Part shown: piece after piece, positions 6,973 through 14,772 of the stretch
Layout: every line of letters begins with the position of its first letter
Numbering within the stretch: the stretch's first letter is position 1
DNA from: Bacteroidetes bacterium QH_7_62_13
GTDB lineage: Bacteria; Bacteroidota; Rhodothermia; Rhodothermales; Salinibacteraceae
DNA: 34,860 bases
Direction of reading: 5' to 3'
Assembly: GCA_003023365.1 (NCBI GenBank)
Contig: PXTG01000114.1
Span: forward strand, 1-34,860
Translations under genes and position numbers: made by a program
Notes under the pieces: generated by a model
Told to the model about the DNA's origin: nothing
Seen by the model: the letters and a program-made list of their open reading frames with translations, nothing else
Databases searched by the model: none

Positions 6973-7935
6973 TCACTGTTCTTCCTCCCGGAGCCGCCGC
7001 CGAACACGATTCCACTCAGCCGGCGGATCGGCTTCGAAGTGCAGGGTCTCTCCCGTCGTGGGATGCGTGAAGCCAAGGCGGTAGGCGTGGAGGGCCGGAT
7101 GGGGAAGGGCATCATTGAACACACGGTCGAAGAAGGACCGCCGCTCGCCGGTCTGCGGGCCGTAGCGCACGGAATCGCCGCCGTATTTCGGGTCGCCCAG
7201 GATCGGGTGGTGTCGATGGCTCGTATGGACGCGGATCTGGTGCGTGCGTCCGGTTTCGAGTTGGAACGTCACTTCGGACGTGTGGGCGTGGTACTCGACC
7301 GTCTCGTAGTGCGTTTTCGCCCACTTTCCGTCCGCCTCCGGCACGATCGCCATTCGCTGCCGCCGGTTGGGGTCGCGCCCGATGGCTCCCTCAATCGTCC
7401 CGTTGGACGGATCCAGATGGCCCCAGACCAGCGCTCGATAGCGGCGGTCAACCGTGTGGGCCTTAAACTGCTCGGCCAGGGGCTGGTGCGCACGGTCGCG
7501 CTTCGCGACCACCAGGAGCCCGGACGTTCCTTTGTCCAACCGGTGCACGATGCCCGGCCGCACGATGGGATGGTTAGGGGCCTCCGGTAGCGCATTGACC
7601 ATCGACAGCCCTACATCCTCGTCCGCAGCCGCTCCGGCCTCGTCGTCGGCGGCCACCGTCTGCCCGTCCACGTGGTGGAGGAGCGCGTGAACGAGGGTGC
7701 CGGAGCGATGGCCGGGGGCCGGGTGGACGACCATGCCGGCGGGCTTGTTCACCACCAGCAGGTCGTCGTCCTCGTGGACGATGTCGAGCGGAATGGGCTC
7801 CGGCTCCGCCTGCATCGGCGGCTTTCGGATGAGCCGGAAGACGATCTCGTCTCCCGGCTCCACCGAATAGGATTTCTTGACGTCCGTCCCATTCACGTTC
7901 ACGTGCCCCTTCTTGATGGACCGCTGGATCGTCAA
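6973..7935 (-). CDS. RluA/RluD-family pseudouridine synthase with shortened S4 domain
   Basis: The protein makes pseudouridine in RNA; RluD-like members act on 23S rRNA helix 69. The catalytic motif HRLDKGTSGLLVVAK contains the nucleophile Asp134, and VVNKPAGMVVHPAPGH and RTHQIRVH are also present. An acidic insertion of about 25 residues (90-118) separates the first motifs. At the N-terminus only the second half of the S4 RNA-binding domain is present (IQRSIKKGHVNVNG). The preceding RLDxxL half is not found in any frame, and the frame is open only to a stop at 7999 without ATG or GTG, so a TTG at 7935 is the best start. The gene is either truly truncated or damaged at its 5' end. It lies downstream of the aminotransferase on the same strand. 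Confidence 0.85.
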   Translation of the reverse strand: MTIQRSIKKGHVNVNGTDVKKSYSVEPGDEIVFRLIRKPPMQAEPEPIPLDIVHEDDDLLVVNKPAGMVVHPAPGHRSGTLVHALLHHVDGQTVAADDEAGAAADEDVGLSMVNALPEAPNHPIVRPGIVHRLDKGTSGLLVVAKRDRAHQPLAEQFKAHTVDRRYRALVWGHLDPSNGTIEGAIGRDPNRRQRMAIVPEADGKWAKTHYETVEYHAHTSEVTFQLETGRTHQIRVHTSHRHHPILGDPKYGGDSVRYGPQTGERRSFFDRVFNDALPHPALHAYRLGFTHPTTGETLHFEADPPAEWNRVRRRLREEEQ

Positions 7936-8078
7936 ATTCAGGGGGCTTCGGCATATCCGGTCGTCCGGTTCAGTACATTCAATGTAGGGGGGCAGGCGTC
8001 AAATCCCTGCACGGAGACCATGGAGACAAGGCGGGGACATCTTGCCGCTACAGCCCCACGTCTACGCGGACCAGGTCC

Positions 8079-9227
8079 CTACGCCTCAATCCGCCGGAAG
8101 CGGTCGACGGCCTCCAGGATAGCGGCGAGATCCGATTCGTCGTTGTAGTACGCGGGGGAGAACCGAACCTTCTGGTTACGCATCGCCGCGGTGATGTCGT
8201 GGGCCGCCAGGTGATCGATCATCCCCTCCGGATCGTCGGGGGCCACCGTTACGATGCCGCTGGCGTGGGTCGGATCGTCGGTCCCGTAGCGGGACAGGCC
8301 GCGATCGGCAAGCTCCTCCGCAAGGGTCGTTGAGAGATCCAAAATACGCTGCTCGCACCACGCCGGCCCGGCCTCCAGATAGACATCGAGGGCCGCATGC
8401 AGGGCAGCGATGCCCACACTACTCATGGTGCCCGTACGGAAGCGGCGGGCGTCGTCGTGGAACGCCAGTTCGTACTCGTCGAGATGGTCCCAGTCGATCG
8501 GGCCGTGGAGCCACCCGGTCGGTGGGTCCAGGTCCTCCTGCAGGGCCTCGTCGCAGTAGAGCAGGCCAATGCCCTGTGCGGCCATGAGCCATTTGTGGCC
8601 GCCGGCCGTCAAGAAATCAATTCCGGACGCCTCCACGTCAACCTGGAGGGCCCCAAGTCCCTGAATGGCGTCGACGCAGAAAAGCACATCGTGGGCGTCG
8701 CAGAGCTCCCCAAGAGCCTCCAGATCCACCCGGAACCCGGACAGGAAGTGTACCCACGACACCGAGAGGAGCCGCGTCTCGGGCCGCAGGGTCTCCGCCA
8801 CGTCGTCGACGGTGTACCCCCCCTCCTCCGTTGGGATAAAGTCAACCGCTACCCCCTCCTTCTCCAGGTTCAGAAACGGGTAGACGTTCGTCGGAAAGGC
8901 CCCGTCCGGAATAGCGATCCGGTCCCCGTCTTGCCAATCCAGACCGCGCGCCAGAACGTTGAGGCCGGTCGACGTATTGGGCACGAACTCGATGCGGCCC
9001 GTTGCGGTCCCCAGCACCTCCGCCGCCCGGTCTTTCGTCTCCACCATCAGCGGCTGGAAGGACTCAAAGTTGGCGATGGGCGCGTTCGGATCGGCCCCGT
9101 GTCGCTCCGCCACGTAGGCGTCGATGGCCTCCGTCACGGGGCGACTCATGGGGCTCACCGCCGCGTGATTGACGTAGGTCTGATGAGCGGTATGGGGATA
9201 GTAGGTGCGGAGCGTGCTGAGATCCAT
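8079..9227 (-). CDS. Class V aminotransferase (cysteine desulfurase/selenocysteine lyase-like)
   Basis: The 382-residue cytoplasmic enzyme has the fold type I PLP-enzyme layout. It opens with TYVNHAAVSPMS, has a PLP-phosphate region around FVPNTSTGLN, the PLP-ring Asp in VDAIQGLGA (Asp186) and the Schiff-base lysine in TAGGHKWLMA (Lys212), and ends with the small-domain RFSPAYYN. The nearest relatives I recognise are the CsdA-like aminotransferases often labelled isopenicillin-N epimerase-like. The flexible loop with a catalytic Cys found in IscS/SufS is not evident, so desulfurase activity is unproven. I chose the ATG at 9227; a TTG two codons upstream is less likely. rluA follows about 140 bases downstream. 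Confidence 0.87.
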   Translation of the reverse strand: MDLSTLRTYYPHTAHQTYVNHAAVSPMSRPVTEAIDAYVAERHGADPNAPIANFESFQPLMVETKDRAAEVLGTATGRIEFVPNTSTGLNVLARGLDWQDGDRIAIPDGAFPTNVYPFLNLEKEGVAVDFIPTEEGGYTVDDVAETLRPETRLLSVSWVHFLSGFRVDLEALGELCDAHDVLFCVDAIQGLGALQVDVEASGIDFLTAGGHKWLMAAQGIGLLYCDEALQEDLDPPTGWLHGPIDWDHLDEYELAFHDDARRFRTGTMSSVGIAALHAALDVYLEAGPAWCEQRILDLSTTLAEELADRGLSRYGTDDPTHASGIVTVAPDDPEGMIDHLAAHDITAAMRNQKVRFSPAYYNDESDLAAILEAVDRFRRIEA

Positions 9228-9327
9228 GGACAATCGGGAAATCTAAGGGGGAGATGTCCCTTCCACGAGCGGGAAGCACTAGCGTTCTGCTCCCTGTCAT
9301 GACGGAGCATCGCCCGGAAACGAAGCC

Positions 9328-10440
9328 CTACGTTTCCCCTTGAGAGGCCGAGGGGCCCCTCTCCTTCTGTTTCTCGTATAGCTTATCGAGCTCATGTTGG
9401 ACCTGGGCTTCCTCGACGTCGTCGACGGTGGGCTCGGCGTGATCCTCGGGCGCTTCCGCGTCGTACCGAAGCTCGACGTAAACGGGAAAGTGATCGGAAC
9501 CGACATACGGAAGCACCTCCAGTTCGGCGAGCCGGAAGTCGGACGAATGAAACACGTGGTCCAGCGGATAGCGGAACAGCGGATAGCGGGCGTGAAAGGT
9601 GTTGTATATTCCGCGGCCAATCCGAGGATCTAACAGGCCACTCACATTCTGAAAGAGTCGGGCAGTGTAGGACCAGGAAACATCGTTAAGGTCCCCGGCC
9701 ACGATAACGGGGGCGTCCCGATCCTGCACCTGACGCGCAAAGTAGAGCAGTTCGGCGTCCCGCTCCGTCGTGTCCGGCCCGTGAGTAGGATGGGGAGGAC
9801 GGGGATGGAGCCCGTGCAGAAATACGATCGCGCCCGACGGTAGCTTGATGCCGGTGTGAATTGAGGGGACGTCCTCTTCGACCAGAAATCGCACTTCAGG
9901 CCCCACGAGCGGCAGCTTTGAGTACAAGGCCATTCCGTACTCATCCTCTTGTGGATGTGTGAGAGCGTCGGCGCACCGGACCTCAACATCTCGGAGCTTC
10001 TCGATCCACCAGGAGTCCGTTTCGAGGGCCAGGAAGAGGTCCGGATCAACATCCTCGATGAGGGTGAGTACCGACTCCGCATCGCGGTTGGGACGTTCGA
10101 CATTGCAAATCAGGAGCGAGATCGATTCTCCCTCATTCCCCATGGCCGTGCGCACCTGCGTGGGGGCAAGAGGGGTATAGGGCAGAATATGATCGATTTG
10201 ATACACGAGACACGCCCCAAGGACCACAACGACAGCATACTCTCCAAACGAGGACGGGCCCAAGACGAGAAGTCCACCGAGCGTAACCGCCGCTCCTACA
10301 CTGATCTGCACTCGGGGAAAGTCAAAGATCCGGATCGCCCAGTGGTCGTGGCTGAACAGCGGCAGAACCGTTCCCAAAATAAAAAAGAGGGCCAGACCAA
10401 CCATTCCGATCATGGCTCCATTTTCGATAACAAACGTCAT
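9328..10440 (-). CDS. Membrane-anchored endonuclease/exonuclease/phosphatase family protein
   Basis: The 370-residue protein starts with three hydrophobic helices (about 8-28, 45-62 and 68-85) and then an EEP metal-dependent phosphohydrolase domain. Visible catalytic elements are SLLICNVERPN (Asn113), LALETD (Glu140), HGLHPRPPHP (209-218), AGDLNDVSW (Asp250, Asn252), PLDHVFHS (Asp294, His295) and the final GSDHFPVYVE (Asp316, His317), so the active site is complete. This three-helix plus EEP layout is common in Bacteroidota and the substrate is unknown; the domain probably faces the periplasm. The C-terminal ~40 residues are acidic and coiled. Candidate starts are a GTG at 10482, the ATG at 10440 chosen here, and an ATG at 10413. 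Confidence 0.85.
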   Translation of the reverse strand: MTFVIENGAMIGMVGLALFFILGTVLPLFSHDHWAIRIFDFPRVQISVGAAVTLGGLLVLGPSSFGEYAVVVVLGACLVYQIDHILPYTPLAPTQVRTAMGNEGESISLLICNVERPNRDAESVLTLIEDVDPDLFLALETDSWWIEKLRDVEVRCADALTHPQEDEYGMALYSKLPLVGPEVRFLVEEDVPSIHTGIKLPSGAIVFLHGLHPRPPHPTHGPDTTERDAELLYFARQVQDRDAPVIVAGDLNDVSWSYTARLFQNVSGLLDPRIGRGIYNTFHARYPLFRYPLDHVFHSSDFRLAELEVLPYVGSDHFPVYVELRYDAEAPEDHAEPTVDDVEEAQVQHELDKLYEKQKERGPSASQGET

Positions 10441-10482
10441 GGGCCGAGGGAATCCGCAGGTTGTTGTAGCATTCGGTTCCAC

Positions 10483-10991
10483 GTTCCTCCTCTCTCTCGA
10501 GGCGCAGGAATCTTCTGGACGGTCAGGCCTCGTGGACTGAGCCGCTCGTAGAACGTCAGAAGAAGAACAGCGGAGCCCCTCCCCTGGTTGCCGTTTCCGC
10601 TGATCCGGGGCAATTTCGTTCCAAACTGTTGGGACTGAAGGGAGTGAGGCGCAGCTTTGTGTTCACCCTCAATACCCCTGGAATCCCCTCATCGCCGGAT
10701 GCTGCCTCAAGGGTTCCTTTTCGACGCCATCCCGCTCCTGTCGTTCACATTTGATGGGGCCGCTTTTGCCCCTCCGCCGGCAGCCTAGGTGTTCCGGCGC
10801 CACGGGCAGGTTCGAAAACTACAGAAACGGGAAGGGATGGCGAGCGAAGCGTCGTGTAATAGCTTCTGTTCGGGGGGCTGTTCCTCACAACGAAGGCACT
10901 CTGGGGATCGGTCGTTTTCTTCCTTTCTCGACGACGATTCGCTCGAGATCCACCACGGGCCGTATCGTCTACCCCCCTGGTAACCGCCCTC
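10483..10991. other. Intergenic region between dprA and the EEP gene
   Basis: About 500 bases without a supportable gene. Open frames on both strands are short and show no family features. The region should contain the end of the obgE-dprA transcript and the promoter of the EEP gene, but I found no clear terminator with a T-run and no convincing -7/-33 pair. Confidence 0.45.
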
Positions 10992-12155
10992 CTATGCCCG
11001 CCGAAACTGCTTGCCGGCCAACTGCCGAACCAATCCTTTGAACTCCAGCTCCAGCAGACAGGGCAGGGCCGTGGAGGGGTCCACGTCCGTTTCCGCACAC
11101 AATTCGTCGATGTGAACCGGGGTGTCGGTGAGTGCCCCGTAGAGCACCTTCTCCGTTCCCTCCAGGTCTTCGGCAGGGGCAGGGGGCGTGCCCGATACGA
11201 CCTCCGCATCGACCTCTGCCGGCTCCTCCACCGTCACCTCCGGCAACTCCTCCAGCAGATCCTCTACGTCCATCACCAACTTTGCGTGGCCGCGCTGGAT
11301 GAGCCGATTGGCCCCGGTACTGGAGTCCTTGGTGACGGCTCCGGGGACGGCGAAGACCTCTCGGTTCTGCTCCAGCGCCAGACGGGCGGTAATGAGCGCC
11401 CCGCCTTCCGAGTAAGACTCGACCACGAGCGTACCGAGGGACAACCCACTCAGGATTCGGTTCCGCTCCGGAAAGTTGGGGGCGTCGGGGTCCGCGTCGA
11501 CCGCGTACTCCGACAGGACGGCCCCGTTCTCTTCGATGCGGGCCGCAAGGTCCGTGTGCTTCGGGGGATAGATATTGCCCACCCCGGAGCCCAACACAGC
11601 GAGGGTGCGCCCGCCCGCATCGAGGGCCCCTTTGTGCGCGGCGGCGTCGATGCCGTAGGCCAGTCCACTTACCACCGTGAAGCCGCGGCGCACCAGTTCG
11701 GCGGCAAAGTGATGGGCCTGAGCCCGTCCGTAGTCGGTACAGCGACGCGTGCCGACGATGGTAATCATCGGCCGTGCCGATTCGGGAAGGGTGCCTCGCA
11801 TCCACAGAAATCCGGGCGGGTCGTAGATCTCGCGGAGGCGCCGGGGAAAGCGTTCATCCCACGGCGAAACGAGGGATGCGCCAAGGGCCTCTGCCCGTTC
11901 CATCTCCTGCCGCACAGCATCACGGTCGTCGAACGTACGGATGGCCTCCGCGGTCTGGTCTCCCACGCCGTCAACCGTCGTGAGGGCCGCCCGGGAGGCC
12001 CGGAAGATCTCGCTGGGGGCCTCGAACTGAGCGAGCAGCGCCCGCATCCGACTCGGCCCTACGCCCGGCACCAGGGAAAGGCCGATCAGGGCACGCTGCT
12101 CCTGCGGCCGGTCGAGGTCGGGGGGATCGTCGTCGTGGTCGAGCGGCAGTCTCAT
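10992..12155 (-). CDS. dprA: DNA processing protein DprA (Smf)
   Basis: DprA binds incoming single-stranded DNA during transformation and loads RecA. The 387-residue protein has an N-terminal helix-hairpin-helix region (about 20-75, with PGVGPSRMRAL and VDGVGDQTAEAI) and the Rossmann-like core (about 95-300) with IVGTRRCTDYGR (133-144), SGLAYGIDAAAHKGAL (163-178), GSGVGNIYPP, ERNRILSGLS and VPGAVTKDSSTGANRLI. After an acidic linker, a winged-helix domain ends the protein (about 330-387). All parts expected of a full-length DprA are present. The start ATG overlaps the obgE stop as ATGA, so the two genes are translationally coupled. No other competence gene is in the window. Confidence 0.95.
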   Translation of the reverse strand: MRLPLDHDDDPPDLDRPQEQRALIGLSLVPGVGPSRMRALLAQFEAPSEIFRASRAALTTVDGVGDQTAEAIRTFDDRDAVRQEMERAEALGASLVSPWDERFPRRLREIYDPPGFLWMRGTLPESARPMITIVGTRRCTDYGRAQAHHFAAELVRRGFTVVSGLAYGIDAAAHKGALDAGGRTLAVLGSGVGNIYPPKHTDLAARIEENGAVLSEYAVDADPDAPNFPERNRILSGLSLGTLVVESYSEGGALITARLALEQNREVFAVPGAVTKDSSTGANRLIQRGHAKLVMDVEDLLEELPEVTVEEPAEVDAEVVSGTPPAPAEDLEGTEKVLYGALTDTPVHIDELCAETDVDPSTALPCLLELEFKGLVRQLAGKQFRRA

Positions 12156-13183
12156 GCCTGTGTGGAAGCTGTCGAGGAGTCCGACCGCGCAGCACTCACC
12201 TTCTCGTAGAGGGCGTACGTGAGGGCCTCCAAGCCCTCATCGGCCGCGGCGCTGATGGGCAACAGGGGAACGTCGTCCGGAAACTCGCTCGCCACCACGT
12301 CGGGCAGCAGATCGCGCTCGTCGGGGGCAAGCACGTCGATCTTCGAGAGGGCCACGAGGTGCGGCTTGTCCATCAGATCGGCGTCGTAGGAGGCTAGCTC
12401 GTGTACGAGCTTTCGGTACTCCTCCCCGAGGTCGTCGGCGGTGATGGGAATGACAAACAGCAGCACCGACGTACGCTCAATGTGACGGAGAAACTCCACC
12501 CCCATCCCCCGTCCCTCGTGTGCGTCCTCGATGATGCCGGGGATGTCGGCCATCACGAAGGTCTCAAACTCGCTGACGTAAATCATTCCCAGTTGCGGGG
12601 AGACCGTCGTGAACGGATAGTCGGCCACTTCCGGCTCGGCGGCAGAAAGGGCCGAGACGAGCGTACTCTTCCCCGCGTTGGGGAACCCAACGAGTCCCAC
12701 GTCGGCCATCAGCTTGAGCTCAAACGTCAGCTCGCGCTCCTCTCCCGGCTCGCCCGGCTCGGCGTGGCGGGGGGTCTGATTCGTGCTGGCCTTGAAGTAG
12801 GCGTTTCCGTGCCCTCCCTCTCCCCCTTCCGCAATACAAATCCGTTGTCCGTTCTCGATGACCTCCCCGAGCGTCTCGCCGGTATGCCGGTCCTTCACGA
12901 CCGTCCCCGGCGGCACGCGAATGGTGACGTCGTCCCCCGAGGCCCCCTTCTGCTCGCGGCGCCCCCCCGGTTCGCCGTCCTCCGCGAAGACATTTTTGTT
13001 GTGGCTCAGGTCCATAAGGGTGTAGAGGTTCTCGTCGGCCTCCACGTACACGGAGCCGCCGTCGCCCCCATCGCCCCCGGACGGCCCGCCTTTCGGCACG
13101 AACTTTTCCTTGCGCCAGGCCACGATGCCCTTGCCCCCGTCGCCGCTTTGGACTTTGAGGTCGACTTCGTCGAGAAACTTCAT
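12152..13183 (-). CDS. obgE: GTPase ObgE/CgtA
   Basis: Obg is an essential ribosome-associated GTPase acting in 50S assembly and stress control. The 343-residue protein has the glycine-rich Obg fold (1-158, with SGDGGKGIVAWRKEKFVPKG and EGGEGGHGN) and the GTPase domain: G1 GFPNAGKS (166-173), Thr192-Thr193 in the switch, G3 DIPG (213-216), G4 written SKID (280-283) instead of NKxD, and a G5-like ISA. A Ser/Thr-rich tail of about 12 residues ends it. The ATG at 13183 (MKFLDEVDLKVQSGDGG) is the family start; an upstream in-frame ATG at 13405 would add 74 basic residues with no family match. It is divergent from rnhA and coupled to dprA. Confidence 0.96.
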   Translation of the reverse strand: MKFLDEVDLKVQSGDGGKGIVAWRKEKFVPKGGPSGGDGGDGGSVYVEADENLYTLMDLSHNKNVFAEDGEPGGRREQKGASGDDVTIRVPPGTVVKDRHTGETLGEVIENGQRICIAEGGEGGHGNAYFKASTNQTPRHAEPGEPGEERELTFELKLMADVGLVGFPNAGKSTLVSALSAAEPEVADYPFTTVSPQLGMIYVSEFETFVMADIPGIIEDAHEGRGMGVEFLRHIERTSVLLFVIPITADDLGEEYRKLVHELASYDADLMDKPHLVALSKIDVLAPDERDLLPDVVASEFPDDVPLLPISAAADEGLEALTYALYEKVSAARSDSSTASTQA

Positions 13184-13464
13184 GGATGTGCGCGGTTGAA
13201 TCGACGTACGGGCTGACGTTACCGGCGTATAGAGGACGTGTACGCCTTTCCCCACATCAAGGTTTTCCCGGAAGACATACTCCTCTGAGGACGAAACGCC
13301 TCCACCCCTCCTCCGCACCCCATACCGACGCGAACTCCCGCCGAGCCGACGTGAAACCTCCAGTCGCCTCATTTTCACGTCCCCTTTCCGGCCCATCGGT
13401 GGCACTGTTCCGCCCCACCTCCTAGATTGCCCGTACCGCTATACTCACGATTGATCTTTCCACT

Positions 13465-13911
13465 ATGAAGGACGTGACGATCTATACCGACGGGGCCTGC
13501 AGCGGCAATCCCGGCCCCGGGGGATGGGCCGCCATCCTCATCCCCGAAAACAACCGGGACGCCGAAAAGCGAACCGGCGGCGAGCCGCATACCACGAACA
13601 ACCGGATGGAACTGACCGCCGCCCTCGAAGCCCTCCGGGCCCTCGACGAGCCCGCGTCGGTAACGCTCCACACCGACAGCGCCTACCTCTCGAATGCCTT
13701 CAACGAGGGCTGGCTCGATAGCTGGCAGGAAAACGACTGGCAAACGTCCTCCAACGACGACGTCAAAAACAAAGGGCTGTGGCAGGCGCTGCTCGAGGAG
13801 GCGGATCGCCACGACGTGGAGTGGGTGTGGGTGAAAGGCCACGCCGATAATGAGCTCAACAACAAGGCCGACGAGCTTGCGGTCGCGGCGATGGAGGAAT
13901 TCAAACGGTAG
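13465..13911 (+). CDS. rnhA: Ribonuclease HI
   Basis: RNase HI cuts the RNA strand of RNA-DNA hybrids, removing primers and R-loops. The 148-residue protein is of full family length with all four carboxylates and the catalytic histidine: Asp9 (IYTDGACSGNPGPGGW), Glu49 (NNRMELTA), Asp71 (HTDSAY), His126 (KGHADNE) and Asp136 (NNKADELA). The WVWVKGHADN segment is typical. The ATG at 13465 is the only sensible start and has no Shine-Dalgarno before it. The gene converges with yigZ; only about 40 bases separate the two stops. Confidence 0.97.
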   Translation: MKDVTIYTDGACSGNPGPGGWAAILIPENNRDAEKRTGGEPHTTNNRMELTAALEALRALDEPASVTLHTDSAYLSNAFNEGWLDSWQENDWQTSSNDDVKNKGLWQALLEEADRHDVEWVWVKGHADNELNNKADELAVAAMEEFKR

Positions 13912-13951
13912 ACGAACCACGTCCTTCATTGCGCCGGAAGAACCCCCGAAG

Positions 13952-14569
13952 CTATTCCTCCTCCCCAACACTCAGGATGTCGCCCCGGGCCGAAAGGGCG
14001 TTCGTGAACGCCTCGGTGAACCCTTCTACCTCCGACGCCCGCACGCCCACCGTTAGCTCGGTCACGTCCGTGTAGGTGCTTTCCCGAACGGTCGCGTCGA
14101 ACCGGCGGAGAACCTGTCGGGCGGGAGCGGTATCGTCGTAGGCAAAGCGAATCTGCACCGGAACGCGCACCACCCGCTCCACGATCGACGCCTGGTCGAG
14201 TGCCCGGTTCGCCGCCTCCCCGTACGCCCGCATCAGGCCCCCGGTGCCGAGTTCGGTGCCCCCGAAGTACCGCGTCACCACGACGAGGGTGTTGGTCAAG
14301 TCACGCGCGTCAATCTTCCGCAGAATTGGCTGGCCCGCCGTCCCGCTCGGCTCTCCGTCATCGTCGTATCGGAAATCCTCGCCGCTGGTCCCCAGCCGGT
14401 AGGCCATGCAGTGGTGTGTCGCTTGATGCTCGCGTTCCCGAATCGTCTCAATTTCCGCCTCTACCTCCCGCCGGTGTGCGACCCGGAGGGCCACCGCAAG
14501 GAAGCGCGAGCCGTCTTCCTTGAGGGTTGCTGTCGCCTCTGACTCCAGGGTGCGGTACGTATCCTGCAT
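13952..14569 (-). CDS. yigZ: YigZ/IMPACT family protein (UPF0029)
   Basis: The 205-residue protein has the two-domain YigZ layout. The N-terminal UPF0029 domain contains ATHHCMAYRLG (50-60), DDGEPSGTAGQPIL (70-83) and VVVTRYFGGTELGTGG followed by LMRAYG (97-117). The C-terminal ferredoxin-like domain (about 135-200) is also present. Relatives include mammalian IMPACT, which affects translation control; the bacterial role is not settled, though ribosome or tRNA-related functions have been proposed. The ATG at 14569 (MQDTYRTLESEATATLKE) matches the family start. The open frame continues upstream for about 100 codons, but these are not family-like. Confidence 0.92.
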   Translation of the reverse strand: MQDTYRTLESEATATLKEDGSRFLAVALRVAHRREVEAEIETIREREHQATHHCMAYRLGTSGEDFRYDDDGEPSGTAGQPILRKIDARDLTNTLVVVTRYFGGTELGTGGLMRAYGEAANRALDQASIVERVVRVPVQIRFAYDDTAPARQVLRRFDATVRESTYTDVTELTVGVRASEVEGFTEAFTNALSARGDILSVGEEE

Positions 14570-14772
14570 GATTTTTCGGGGTGGAGAAAAAGCGACGTAC
14601 CGGGCAGGACCGCTGATTCTTCTGTCTTCGACCACGTTCAGATGCAATTCACGGCGTCGGCCCGAATTTCGGATCAACCGGCGTCGAGCCCCGGAACTCC
14701 CGTCCGGCAGGATCCCGTTGCTCCGAAGTCGAGAGGCGATCTTCGAACAAACGCTTGCCAGTATCCGCCCCC

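Noticed and set aside
10969-11805. 278-codon minus-strand frame overlapping dprA
   Set aside because: Arg/Gly-rich out-of-frame translation; the dprA frame carries all family motifs.
12401-13216. 271-codon plus-strand open frame opposite obgE
   Set aside because: No domain or signal is visible and obgE on the other strand is unmistakable.
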